From assembly GCA_040754815.1 (NCBI GenBank), contig JBFMBX010000001.1, positions 310,001-374,000 of the forward strand: a stretch of 64,000 bases of DNA. The letters run 5' to 3'. The translations under genes were made by a program, and so were the position numbers. Shown here piece by piece: positions 1-8,005 of this stretch. This DNA comes from Bellilinea sp040754815. GTDB taxonomy: Bacteria > Chloroflexota > Anaerolineae > Anaerolineales > Anaerolineaceae. Each line of letters opens with the position of its first letter. The stretch's first letter is position 1. The notes beneath the pieces were generated by a model. The model searched no databases. It had not been told where the DNA came from and worked only from the letters and a program-made list of their open reading frames with translations.

Positions 1-618
1 ACGCACCGCTGCGCGGTTCACCGCTACATAGTTCGGCACTTTTGAATAACGCCGGGCGGTTTCATCATCCCCGTATTTCATATCCGGCATGTAAATATCC
101 ACCACCCCATCGAGCAGCGCCAGCATTTCCAGCGAATCATAACCTCCGCTGTTATACACCAGCGGTAAACGCAATCCTGCCTTTGCCGCAATGAACACTG
201 CGGCAATGATTTGCGGCACAACATGGGTTGGGGATACGAGATTGATATTGTGACAACCCGTCTGCTGTAAAGTCAGCATGATTTCCGCCAGTTCTTCTGG
301 CTCAACTTCACTCCCCTCCCCCATCTGGCTGATTTCAAAATTCTGGCAAAAGACACAGCGTAAATTGCAGCGCGCAAAGAAAATCGTGCCAGAACCGCCC
401 CAGCCGCGCAGCGGCTTTTCCTCTCCTAAATGAGCACCAAAACTGCTCACCTGCGCTTTTAATCCCGTTTTACAAACCCCCGTTTGCCCTTCAAGCCGAT
501 TGACCCCGCACTTCAACGGGCAAACATCACAGGCTTGCAGGTGTACATAAGCCTGTTCGATGCGCTGTTTAAACTCACCGCTTTCCAGCAGGAACAGGTA
601 GGCAGGTTTAAAACCCAT
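1..618 (-). CDS. Radical SAM protein, PflA-like (C-terminus outside window)
   Basis: The gene reads leftward and runs off the left edge, leaving 206 N-terminal codons. The translation shows a cysteine-rich N-terminal stretch (CDVCPLKCGVN) followed by the radical SAM [4Fe-4S] motif CNLRCVFC with the following QN, the arrangement of the pyruvate formate-lyase activase-like COG1313 family. Later, VSPTHVVPQ and YMPDMKYGDD also fit. The ATG at 618 has a GAGGG ribosome site about eight bases upstream. An in-frame ATG at 651 would add 11 residues but has no ribosome site. The substrate cannot be told. The family assignment is firm and the start less so. Confidence 0.85.
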   Translation of the reverse strand, partial: MGFKPAYLFLLESGEFKQRIEQAYVHLQACDVCPLKCGVNRLEGQTGVCKTGLKAQVSSFGAHLGEEKPLRGWGGSGTIFFARCNLRCVFCQNFEISQMGEGSEVEPEELAEIMLTLQQTGCHNINLVSPTHVVPQIIAAVFIAAKAGLRLPLVYNSGGYDSLEMLALLDGVVDIYMPDMKYGDDETARRYSKVPNYVAVNRAAVR

Positions 619-753
619 CTTAAAGCCCTCATTTTCATTATAAACAAACATAGCCGGTTAAAAATAGCGCTGAAAATCCCTGTAAACCCGTTTTTTCTCA
701 ATACTTAAAGATTTTTCAACGATTTTTTTGATTGTTATGATTAACCAGTAGCA

Positions 754-780
754 TTGCACAAAATTCAGGTATGTTATAAT
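754..780 (+). promoter_or_regulatory. Promoter for a probable leaderless transcript
   Basis: TTGCAC (754-759) and TATAAT (775-780) are separated by 15 bases. The ATG at 787 lies exactly where transcription would be expected to start, so the mRNA would have no 5' leader. The short spacer weakens the -35 call. Confidence 0.5.
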
Positions 781-786
781 GATTGC

Positions 787-1254
787 ATGACCGTAGAGCC
801 TCAACCCACCAGCACCGAATCCTCCCCACTGCCCTCCAACGCTCTGCCGGAGAAATCATCCGCCCAGCCAAGCGCAGAAAACCGGCAGGCAGCCGGCCTC
901 ATCGCAGCCGTTGTGGTGGTCGTATTGTTACTCATCGGTGGCATTGTTTTGCTGGCGCTTGCTCCGGAAAGTACCACCGCAAAGGTGCGCGATATTTTCA
1001 TCATCGTGATGGCATTGGAATCGCTGGTACTGGGTGTGGCGGTGATCGTGCTGATCGTTCAGATTGCCACACTGATCAATCTGCTGCAAAATGAGATCAA
1101 ACCCATTCTGGATTCCACCAACGAAACGGTCAGCCACCTGCGCGGTACCACTCAATTTCTCAGCAACAATCTGGTTGAACCGGTGCTGAAACTGAATGAA
1201 TACCTTGCAGGGTTAAAAAAATTTTTTGACTTCATCCGCCCGGATCGGCGGTGA
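787..1254 (+). CDS. Small two-helix membrane protein, function unknown
   Basis: The product has 155 residues: a Ser/Pro-rich N-terminus of about 38 residues, two strongly hydrophobic helices (roughly residues 40-60 and 75-100), then an amphipathic tail (NEIKPILDSTNETVSHL) like that of DUF948-type proteins. I chose ATG 787 over the TTG at 754 because a TATAAT box covers 775-780 and would lie inside the longer form. It sits 56 bases before a YtxH-family gene, and such proteins often pair with DUF948 proteins, so the two may act together at the membrane. The role is not known. Confidence 0.65.
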   Translation: MTVEPQPTSTESSPLPSNALPEKSSAQPSAENRQAAGLIAAVVVVVLLLIGGIVLLALAPESTTAKVRDIFIIVMALESLVLGVAVIVLIVQIATLINLLQNEIKPILDSTNETVSHLRGTTQFLSNNLVEPVLKLNEYLAGLKKFFDFIRPDRR

Positions 1255-1310
1255 ACGGGTAAATTTTTTACCCAATTCTCTCATTTACATGCCAAGGAAA
1301 GGAGATTGAG

Positions 1311-1676
1311 ATGTCTGAACGAGATGATTTTGGAGCCTTCCTGATCGGTTTTATCATTGGAGGGTTAACCGGTGCAATAACTGCGCTTTTGCTTGCCCCG
1401 CAATCCGGTGAGGAGACCCGCGAGGTGATTAAAGAACGCGCCATTGAGCTGCGGGACAAAGCCTCGGAAACGGTCAGTTCCACCTATGCAGAAGCCGAAA
1501 AAGCCGCCAGCGAAGCCCTGCGGCGTGCCGAGGAATTGTTTGAAAAAGCCAAAAAGTCCGCTGAGGAGTTGCAGCAAAAGGGCTCCACTCTGCTTGAAGA
1601 GCAGAAATCCAAATTGAGTAAAACCGCTTCCAAAGCCGGCGATACGGCCAAAGATATCAGCGAAAACCTTTCGTAA
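1311..1676 (+). CDS. YtxH domain-containing protein
   Basis: The product has 121 residues. A short glycine-rich hydrophobic N-terminal segment (GFIIGGLTGAITALLLAP) ends in the PQSGEETRE motif typical of the YtxH family. An Ala/Glu/Lys-rich coiled-coil helix, similar to stress or late-embryogenesis-abundant proteins, fills the rest. AAGGAG lies just before the ATG. A terminator follows directly. The exact function of the family is unknown; association with the envelope or stress is only suggested. Confidence 0.8.
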   Translation: MSERDDFGAFLIGFIIGGLTGAITALLLAPQSGEETREVIKERAIELRDKASETVSSTYAEAEKAASEALRRAEELFEKAKKSAEELQQKGSTLLEEQKSKLSKTASKAGDTAKDISENLS

Positions 1677-1693
1677 GTTTCACAATCAAATCA

Positions 1694-1724
1694 GGCAGCC
1701 GGTTCAAAAAATCGGCTGCCTTTT
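1694..1724. terminator. Hairpin terminator between convergent genes
   Basis: GGCAGCCG (1694-1701) pairs with CGGCTGCC (1713-1720) and is followed by TTTTG. The flanks AATCAAA and TTTGATT extend the symmetry. It lies between the stops of YtxH (+) and Nnr (-) and could serve both strands. Confidence 0.75.
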
Positions 1725-1727
1725 GAT

Positions 1728-3323
1728 TCATTCTGCAATTACCCACACGGGCTGAAGCCAATTATCTTCCTTCAAAACACGCGTCAAAACCTCCGGAACA
1801 GCGCGAAGGATATCCCCCGCCAGCACCGAGGCGGACTGACCCATGCGACGCTCGGCTTCCAAACCGGCCAGCGCATGAAGATAAGCCCCCGCCACAGCCG
1901 CAGGGAACGCCGCAATGCCCTGCGCCATGAAGCCGGCAATCAAACCGGCCAGCACATCCCCGCTGCCCGCCCTTGCCAGCGCAGCAGAGGCAACCGGGAT
2001 GTGGTAAACCGTGCCGTCCGGGCTTGCTATTACCGAAAAGGCCCCCTTGAGAATCAGCACATGCCCCCACTGCTGCGCAAAGCGGCGCGCCGTTCCAATT
2101 CGATCCGCCTGAATTTCTGCCGTAGTAAGGCCGGTCAGGGCACTCATCTCACCGGGGTGAGGTGTCAGCACGCTGAGGGGAGGCAGGTGTTGAGGCCAGT
2201 TTTCGATTTTCGCCGTCAGTCTTAACCCATCTGCATCCAGCACCAGCGGTGGCAGTTGATTTTTATGCTCCAACAATCGGCGGATAAATTCAGCCGTACC
2301 ATCTGCCACGCCCAAACCCGGCCCAACCAGCAAAGCAGTTACCCTTTCCAAACGGCCAAGCACCACCGCATCCGCTGCCGCATCAAAACCACTGCCCTGC
2401 TGAGGCAAGGTGAGCCATGTCACTTCCGGCAATGCACCGGCCAGCGCATTCCTCACCGTCGGAATGACCGCCATCCGCACCAGCCCCGCCCCACTGCGGT
2501 AGGCCGCTTCGGCGGCCAGTGCTGCCGCACCGATGTAATCCTCACTGCCGGCAATTCCCAACACGGTTCCGAATGTGCCTTTATGGGCATGGGCAGGGCG
2601 GCGCGGCAGCCAATTTTTGACCACCTGCCCGGTGGGGATAAAATCGTGCACTTTTTGAAAAGCGGGCAAATCATCCGGCAGTCCCAACGGCACCACTGCT
2701 AGCTGACCGGTCAATTCGGCAGCCGGAAAGCGCAGTAATCCCGCTTTCACCGCATCCATACAGACGGTTAAATCGGCCGGAATGGTGACCGGTGAAGCAA
2801 TGCCGCTATCGCAATCCACCCCTGAGGGGCAGTCCACCGCCACCACCACCGGCCGGGGATGGGCAGCGCTCACATGAGCCAGAACCCGTTCCACATCTGC
2901 CCGCAGCGGCAGTTGAATGCCGGTACCCAAAACACCATCCAGCAAAACCTCACACTCCGCCAGCCACTCATCCAGCAGGCGGAAATTCGTATCGCCAGCC
3001 GCATCCGCAACCTCAACACCGACAGTCTTTACCCGCTGAAGGTGAACATCATCGTTCGGACGCGGGCGCACCAGATAAGCGCGCCCTTTCCAGCCCGCCA
3101 GTGCCAGATGTTCCAAAGCCACCAGGGCATCCCCTCCGTTATTCCCCGAACCGATTAAACCCAAAACCTTGCTGGCTCCCCTCAGTGCGGGGAACTTCAA
3201 GATGGCTTTTGCAACACCTTTGCCGGCGCGCTCCATCATTTCAGCGTACGATACGCCGCCTGCGTCCCCCTCGCGTTCAATGGCGCGCATTTGCTCAACA
3301 CTGACCAGCGCTATCGGTTTCAC
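1728..3323 (-). CDS. nnr: Bifunctional NAD(P)H-hydrate epimerase/dehydratase Nnr
   Basis: The enzyme repairs hydrated NAD(P)H: the N-terminal domain epimerises NAD(P)HX and the C-terminal domain dehydrates it using ADP or ATP. The product has 531 residues. The YjeF_N half shows GSGNNGGDAL and VDCPSGVDCDSG. The carbohydrate-kinase-like half shows VGPGLGV, TPHPGEMSAL and AGSGDVLAG. I chose GTG 3323 because AGGAGGT lies in front of it and a TATAAT box (3350-3345) sits inside the longer ATG 3365 reading. The gene is divergent from the next one. Confidence 0.93.
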   Translation of the reverse strand: MKPIALVSVEQMRAIEREGDAGGVSYAEMMERAGKGVAKAILKFPALRGASKVLGLIGSGNNGGDALVALEHLALAGWKGRAYLVRPRPNDDVHLQRVKTVGVEVADAAGDTNFRLLDEWLAECEVLLDGVLGTGIQLPLRADVERVLAHVSAAHPRPVVVAVDCPSGVDCDSGIASPVTIPADLTVCMDAVKAGLLRFPAAELTGQLAVVPLGLPDDLPAFQKVHDFIPTGQVVKNWLPRRPAHAHKGTFGTVLGIAGSEDYIGAAALAAEAAYRSGAGLVRMAVIPTVRNALAGALPEVTWLTLPQQGSGFDAAADAVVLGRLERVTALLVGPGLGVADGTAEFIRRLLEHKNQLPPLVLDADGLRLTAKIENWPQHLPPLSVLTPHPGEMSALTGLTTAEIQADRIGTARRFAQQWGHVLILKGAFSVIASPDGTVYHIPVASAALARAGSGDVLAGLIAGFMAQGIAAFPAAVAGAYLHALAGLEAERRMGQSASVLAGDILRAVPEVLTRVLKEDNWLQPVWVIAE

Positions 3324-3344
3324 AAGCCTGACCTCCTGCCCACA

Positions 3345-3350
3345 ATTATA
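3345..3350 (-). promoter_or_regulatory. -10 box of nnr
   Basis: TATAAT on the minus strand, 21 bases before the GTG start of nnr. It predicts a transcription start near 3338, at the AGGAGGT ribosome site. No clear -35 hexamer is visible. Confidence 0.5.
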
Positions 3351-3396
3351 GCCAAACTTTTCCAATAAATCCGCTCAAGACTTTACCCTCTCACGG

Positions 3397-3402
3397 TATA
3401 AT
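3397..3402 (+). promoter_or_regulatory. -10 box giving a leaderless mRNA
   Basis: TATAAT is followed by only seven bases (CAAACCC) before the ATG at 3410, so transcription should start on or next to the A of the start codon. No Shine-Dalgarno sequence is present. The -35 region is poor. Confidence 0.55.
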
Positions 3403-3409
3403 CAAACCC

Positions 3410-4963
3410 ATGCGAAGATGGCTTTATCTTGCTGTGTTCGTTTCCGGCATGACCACTCTGGCAGCAGAGATGTCTGCCTCGCGCTTATTGGGCAATTATT
3501 TTGGCACCAGCAACCTGACATGGGCAAGTATCATTGGGCTGATTTTAATTTACCTGACCGCCGGTTATTTCATCGGCGGACGCTGGGCCGACCGTTCGCC
3601 TCATTATTCCACTTTTTTTCAAATCCTGATCTGGGCCGCCTTTTCGGTCGGTCTGATACCTGTGGCCTCGCGCCCAATTCTGCGGCTGGCCGCCAATGCG
3701 TTCGATAATCTCGATTTAGGGGTTTTGTTCGGCTCCTTCAGTGTGGTGATGATTCTGTTCATCATTCCCATCACCCTGCTGGGAACGGCATCTCCCTTTG
3801 CCATCCGCCTTGCACTGCTCGATTCGCGCTCCGCTGGCAGCGTTGCCGGCCGCATTTACGCCATCTCAACGCTCGGTTCCTTTCTCGGCACCTTTCTCCC
3901 CGTTCTGATTCTCATTCCTTTGTTCGGCACTTACCGTACCTTTTTGACCATTTCCGCATTTCTGCTGCTCACCGCCCTGCTTGGCCTGGGAGCAACCTGC
4001 GGCTGGCGGAGGACTCTCGGTTACCTGTGGATGCCGGTCATCCTCATTTTTCTGGCCGTATTTGGCACGCGCGGCAGCGATAAAACCACCAGCGGTTTGA
4101 TTTATGAAACCGAATCGGGCTATAACTACATTCAGGTGCTGGAATTTGGACAAACCCGCTATTTGCGCTTGAATGACGGTCAGGGGGTGCATTCCGTTTA
4201 CCACCCCACCGAAACCTTCTACAACGGACCGTGGGAACAGGTCTTGGCCGCTCCCTTTTTTTACCCTGCACCGGTTGACCCCACCGGCGTCCGCAGTTTG
4301 GCCATCATCGGTCTGGCTGCGGGAACGACTGCTCGTCAGGCGGCGCTGGTATTCCCCCACATCACTATAGACGGAATCGAAATTGACCCGGAAATCATCG
4401 AAGTGGGTCGGCAGTACTTTGGTATGAACCTGCCAAATTTGAATGTCATCGTCCAGGATGGACGCTGGGGATTATTACGAAGTAATCAAAAATATCAAAT
4501 TATCAGTGTAGATGCTTACCGCCCGCCGTATATCCCCTGGCACATGACCACCGTTGAGTTCTTTCAACTGGTCAAAGACCACCTCACCGAAGATGGTGTG
4601 ATGGTGATCAATGTAGGCCGCAGCCCAAGCGACCGCAGGTTGATCAATATCCTCTACAACACCATTGCTGAAGTATTCCCCACCGTTCATATCATGGACT
4701 TGCCCGATTCGTTCAATTCCATTCTTTTTGCTACCGTTCAGCCCACCACCCCACAGAACCTGACCGCAAACTTTCTGGCTCTCAGCCAATCCCCAGAAAC
4801 ACCTTACCTTCTCCTGCAAACCATGGCGGTAACCCTTCAAAATCTGCAACCCGCTCCCCCGCCAGACATGATCTTTACCGATGATCGTTCACCTATTGAA
4901 TGGATCACCAACGACATGATCCTCGATTTCCTATTCTCGGGTGATGTGGAGAACCTGCAATGA
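3410..4963 (+). CDS. Membrane-fused spermidine synthase-like protein
   Basis: The product has 517 residues. The first ~210 form about seven transmembrane helices resembling fused MFS/spermidine synthase proteins. The C-terminal half is a Rossmann methyltransferase-like domain with IGLAAGTTARQ (SAM site), GIEIDPE and VQDGRW. The catalytic loop reads SVDAYRPPYIP in place of the usual D-x-x-D pattern of aminopropyltransferases, so polyamine synthesis is doubtful and the substrate is open. The mRNA appears leaderless. The stop overlaps the next gene by four bases (ATGA), pointing to an operon. Confidence 0.8.
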   Translation: MRRWLYLAVFVSGMTTLAAEMSASRLLGNYFGTSNLTWASIIGLILIYLTAGYFIGGRWADRSPHYSTFFQILIWAAFSVGLIPVASRPILRLAANAFDNLDLGVLFGSFSVVMILFIIPITLLGTASPFAIRLALLDSRSAGSVAGRIYAISTLGSFLGTFLPVLILIPLFGTYRTFLTISAFLLLTALLGLGATCGWRRTLGYLWMPVILIFLAVFGTRGSDKTTSGLIYETESGYNYIQVLEFGQTRYLRLNDGQGVHSVYHPTETFYNGPWEQVLAAPFFYPAPVDPTGVRSLAIIGLAAGTTARQAALVFPHITIDGIEIDPEIIEVGRQYFGMNLPNLNVIVQDGRWGLLRSNQKYQIISVDAYRPPYIPWHMTTVEFFQLVKDHLTEDGVMVINVGRSPSDRRLINILYNTIAEVFPTVHIMDLPDSFNSILFATVQPTTPQNLTANFLALSQSPETPYLLLQTMAVTLQNLQPAPPPDMIFTDDRSPIEWITNDMILDFLFSGDVENLQ

Positions 4964-5640
4964 AAACCCTGCGTTCGATTGTCCAATCCATCCTCTTGCT
5001 CACCGTTGTTTTATTTGTGATGATGACCTCGATTCGGCTTTTGCTGAACCCCCTGTTTCTGACCATCGAATACAACCTGCCCGGCTTTCCCCCCGATGCG
5101 TTTGGATTCACCAAAGATGACCGCCTTCACTGGGCAAACCTTTCGCTGAAATATCTGCTCAACGATGCCGATATTTCCTTTCTGGGAGATTTGAAGTTTG
5201 AAAACGGCTCTCCCGTTTTTAACGAACGCGAATTAAAACACATGGTGGATGTGAAGATACTGGTACAACAAATGATTCGCGCCTGGATGATTGCAGGGAT
5301 AATTATTCTGATCACCGGTGTATGGGCATGGCGCGGCAAGTGGCTTGCCGATTACTGGTTGACCCTCTCGCGTTCCGGGCGGGTCATTCTGATTGTGATT
5401 GGGCTGATTCTCGCAGGGGTTGTAATCGGATTTTCGGCCCTTTTCACGGGTTTTCACCGCATCTTTTTCGAGGGAGATTCGTGGCTTTTCCTGTATTCGG
5501 ATACACTCATCCGCCTTTTTCCGCTTCGTTTCTGGCAGGATGCATTTATCCTGATGGGCATCTTCTCCGCCGCTGGGGGTGCAGCGCTCCTTTTACTGGG
5601 CAAGCGATTGGCCAGTAAGATGGCGAAAGATGGCCGGTGA
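4960..5640 (+). CDS. TIGR01906/DUF1461 integral membrane protein
   Basis: The product has 226 residues with an N-terminal helix, a loop domain of about 100 residues containing NERELKHMVDVK (the family hallmark), then three helices. It matches the DUF1461 architecture, whose role is unknown in most bacteria; in lactobacilli a member (Lit-like) remodels lipoproteins, but no such role is shown here. It is translationally coupled to the preceding gene. Confidence 0.75.
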   Translation: MKTLRSIVQSILLLTVVLFVMMTSIRLLLNPLFLTIEYNLPGFPPDAFGFTKDDRLHWANLSLKYLLNDADISFLGDLKFENGSPVFNERELKHMVDVKILVQQMIRAWMIAGIIILITGVWAWRGKWLADYWLTLSRSGRVILIVIGLILAGVVIGFSALFTGFHRIFFEGDSWLFLYSDTLIRLFPLRFWQDAFILMGIFSAAGGAALLLLGKRLASKMAKDGR

Positions 5641-5681
5641 GGGCAGCCGCTGTAAATCCCCCTTCGAACCTCTAGTCATAC

Positions 5682-5717
5682 AAAAAAAAGGAGATGAGCA
5701 TTTCTTTGCTCATCTCC
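5682..5717 (-). terminator. Intrinsic terminator of the minus-strand ATPase gene
   Basis: An 11-base perfect stem (5690-5700 with 5707-5717), a six-base loop and, on the minus strand, an eight-T run directly after the stem. It lies 23 bases beyond the stop of the MalK/UgpC-type ATPase. Confidence 0.9.
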
Positions 5718-5739
5718 TCTAATACGGAGTGTTGCTTTT

Positions 5740-6852
5740 TTAGCGAATTGCCACCGGGTTTTCCCGGTCAGAGGCCGGGTCAAACAGGTGGAAATTATCC
5801 ATGTTGAAGACCAGTTGAACTCTTTCACCGATGTGGAAGCGGGTGCGCGGGTCAACGCGGGCAACAAAGTTGTGCTTGCCGCTGACCATGTAGAGGAAAA
5901 TCTCGTTCCCCATCAATTCGGTCACGTCCACCTTGCAATCCACCGGTGCTGCGTGGATACCGGGCGGTGCAAATTGCGGGTTGTGGATATCCTCCGGGCG
6001 AATACCGAAGATCACCTCTTTGCCGGCATAAGGAGCGTAGGTTTTCACCTTTTCATCGGGGATCTTGACCGCAAAATCGCCGCTATCCACGAACAAATCA
6101 TTTCCATCTTTCCGGAGGTGGGCCGGGAAGAAATTCATGGATGGCGAACCGATAAAGCCGGCGACAAACAGATTGGCTGGCTTGTCATACAGATTTTGCG
6201 GCGTATCCAGTTGCTGCAATATGCCTTTGTTCATCACCGCAATACGGGTCGCCATGGTCATGGCTTCGACCTGATCGTGAGTCACGTAAATAAAGGTGGT
6301 TTGCAGTCGCTGATGCAGTTTGCTGATCTCAGCACGGGTCTGCACGCGCAATTTTGCATCCAGGTTGGAGAGCGGCTCGTCGAACAGGAACACCTTTGGT
6401 TCGCGCACGATGGCACGCCCGACAGCCACGCGCTGGCGCTGACCGCCGGAAAGTTCGCGCGGTTTGCGCTTGAGCAGATGTTCGATGCCTAAGATGGCTG
6501 CAGCTTCTTCAACTCTCCTTTGAATTTCTTGCTTGGGAACTTTGCGGAGTTTGAGACCAAATGCCATGTTGTCGAAAACCGTCATGTGCGGGTAAAGCGC
6601 GTACGATTGAAACACCATGGCAATGTCGCGATCCTTGGGCGGAACATCATTCACCACCCGGTCGCCAATTTTGACCTGTCCCTGCGTAACCTCTTCCAGT
6701 CCCGCAAGACAGCGCAACGCGGTGGTTTTGCCGCAACCCGAAGGCCCAACCAGCACCAGAAATTCTTTATCTTCGATGTGGATGTCAAGGTCATTGAGCG
6801 CGACAAAATCACCAAACTTCTTCCAGACATGCTCGTACGTAACACTAGCCAT
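5740..6852 (-). CDS. ugpC: ABC transporter ATPase, MalK/UgpC/MsmX type
   Basis: The cytoplasmic ATPase of a carbohydrate or glycerol-phosphate importer, 370 residues, the normal length. Visible motifs: Walker A GPSGCGKTT, signature LSGGQRQRVAVGRA, Walker B VFLFDEPLSNLD, switch YVTHDQVEAM, then a C-terminal TOBE/MD domain (FGIRPEDI). The ATG at 6852 has AAGGAGGT nine bases upstream; a longer form from 6921 would include the promoter. No permease or binding protein is adjacent, so it may be a shared ATPase serving several importers, as MsmX does in Bacillus. The symbol denotes the family only. Confidence 0.9.
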   Translation of the reverse strand: MASVTYEHVWKKFGDFVALNDLDIHIEDKEFLVLVGPSGCGKTTALRCLAGLEEVTQGQVKIGDRVVNDVPPKDRDIAMVFQSYALYPHMTVFDNMAFGLKLRKVPKQEIQRRVEEAAAILGIEHLLKRKPRELSGGQRQRVAVGRAIVREPKVFLFDEPLSNLDAKLRVQTRAEISKLHQRLQTTFIYVTHDQVEAMTMATRIAVMNKGILQQLDTPQNLYDKPANLFVAGFIGSPSMNFFPAHLRKDGNDLFVDSGDFAVKIPDEKVKTYAPYAGKEVIFGIRPEDIHNPQFAPPGIHAAPVDCKVDVTELMGNEIFLYMVSGKHNFVARVDPRTRFHIGERVQLVFNMDNFHLFDPASDRENPVAIR

Positions 6853-6893
6853 GAGAAAACCAACCTCCTTCCGGAAAGAATATCGTGATTTGA

Positions 6894-6922
6894 TTATATC
6901 CTCTCCAAATAAAAAATACAAA
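6894..6922 (-). promoter_or_regulatory. Sigma70-type promoter of the MalK/UgpC-type ATPase
   Basis: On the minus strand TTGTAT and TATAAT (6899-6894) are separated by 17 bases. The predicted start near 6887 leaves a leader of about 35 bases that contains AAGGAGGT. Confidence 0.7.
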
Positions 6923-6979
6923 TATCAGGCAGTGGAATTTTTTCCATCCCCCGCTCAATAACCACCAAAGCGGATGCTC

Positions 6980-7003
6980 ACCCTTCCCGAAAAAGGGTAC
7001 AAT
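6980..7003 (+). promoter_or_regulatory. -10 region and small dyad before the Fpg-like gene
   Basis: TACAAT (6998-7003) is the likely -10 box. An inverted repeat ACCCTT (6980-6985)/AAGGGT (6993-6998) touches it and could be an operator. GGAG at 7021 is the ribosome site for the ATG at 7033. Confidence 0.4.
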
Positions 7004-7032
7004 TACTTTTATCTTCATCCGGAGCATCACCA

Positions 7033-7851
7033 ATGCCTGAATTACCCGAAATTGCCTCTCGCGCCCGCCAGATGAACGCCGAACTTGCCGGAAAAGTAAT
7101 CAGCAATGTCGAAATCGTTCAACCAAAGTGCCTGAACCTACCCGTAGAAGCGTTTCAAACCGCTTTATGCGGTTCAACAATCGGTGAAATTACCTATCGG
7201 GGTAAATGGTTGTTTGTCCACCTCGATAATGGCTGGCTGTTGCTGAATCTGGGAATGGGTGGCGAAATTTTACTGCTCACCCGTTCTTCACTCCCCGAAA
7301 AATACCGCCTGCTTGTAGATTTTCAAGACGGCAGTTGTCTGGCGGTTAATTTCTGGTGGTTTGGTTACGCTCACTTTGTACCCGAAGACGGCCTGCCGCA
7401 TCACGAGATGACCCGAAAGTTAGGGCCGAACGCCCTTGACCTGACCGCTGCTGACCTGAAAAGGTTATTCAACGGCAAATCGGGGCGTTTAAAATCTGTT
7501 CTTCTTGATCAAAGTACAATCGCCGGAATCGGTAATGCCTATATCCATGATATTCTTTTCCTTGCCCGCCTGCATCCCCTGCGCCCGGTCAATTCACTGA
7601 CGGATTTAGAAATCGAAGCGCTGGCCAACGCCATACAACAGGGTCTTCGGCCCAGTCTGGAAAAAAATGGTGCGTTTTACGAAGTGGACTTGCATGGCTG
7701 GCGGGGTTCTTTTACCATGGAGGATATCTTGATCGGTTATAAAGAAGGCCAGCCATGTCCGCGCTGCCAGACCCCCATCCAGAAAATTAAAACCGGCAGT
7801 ACCAGCAGTTTCATCTGCCCTGTTTGCCAGCCCCTGCTTAACGTCAGTTAA
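7033..7851 (+). CDS. Fpg/Nei-family DNA glycosylase
   Basis: A base-excision repair glycosylase/AP lyase for oxidised bases, 272 residues, the usual length. The N-terminus MPELPE supplies the catalytic Pro2 and Glu3. YRGKW holds the conserved beta-clamp Lys, IAGIGNAYIHDILF is the helix-two-turn-helix, and CPRC...CPVC is the zinc finger. Oddly, the zinc-finger arginine (Arg258 in E. coli Fpg, five residues before the third Cys) is replaced by Thr, so damage recognition may differ. MutM versus Nei cannot be decided by eye. Confidence 0.85.
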   Translation: MPELPEIASRARQMNAELAGKVISNVEIVQPKCLNLPVEAFQTALCGSTIGEITYRGKWLFVHLDNGWLLLNLGMGGEILLLTRSSLPEKYRLLVDFQDGSCLAVNFWWFGYAHFVPEDGLPHHEMTRKLGPNALDLTAADLKRLFNGKSGRLKSVLLDQSTIAGIGNAYIHDILFLARLHPLRPVNSLTDLEIEALANAIQQGLRPSLEKNGAFYEVDLHGWRGSFTMEDILIGYKEGQPCPRCQTPIQKIKTGSTSSFICPVCQPLLNVS

Positions 7852-7915
7852 GGCTTCCGCTCGCCAGCCGCTCAATCCCACCCATTTGGTCAGGTTTCGA
7901 TGGCCGGAGGGATGA

Positions 7916-7943
7916 TTGCAAATTGGTCTCTCTGGGTTATACT
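7916..7943 (+). promoter_or_regulatory. Promoter of the ABC exporter pair
   Basis: TTGCAA (7916-7921) and TATACT (7938-7943) with a 16-base spacer. The expected start near 7950 gives a leader of about 55 bases ending in TGGAGGT. Confidence 0.6.
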
Positions 7944-8005
7944 GGATGGGCTCACAAAATTTTTTGAGTCTTGTTTTTGGTTAATCTTTTTGGAGGTAAG
8001 TGAAA

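Noticed and set aside
754..786. TTG start at 754 extending the two-helix membrane protein by 11 residues
   Set aside because: The extension contains the TATAAT box and part of the -35; the transcript should begin at about 787.
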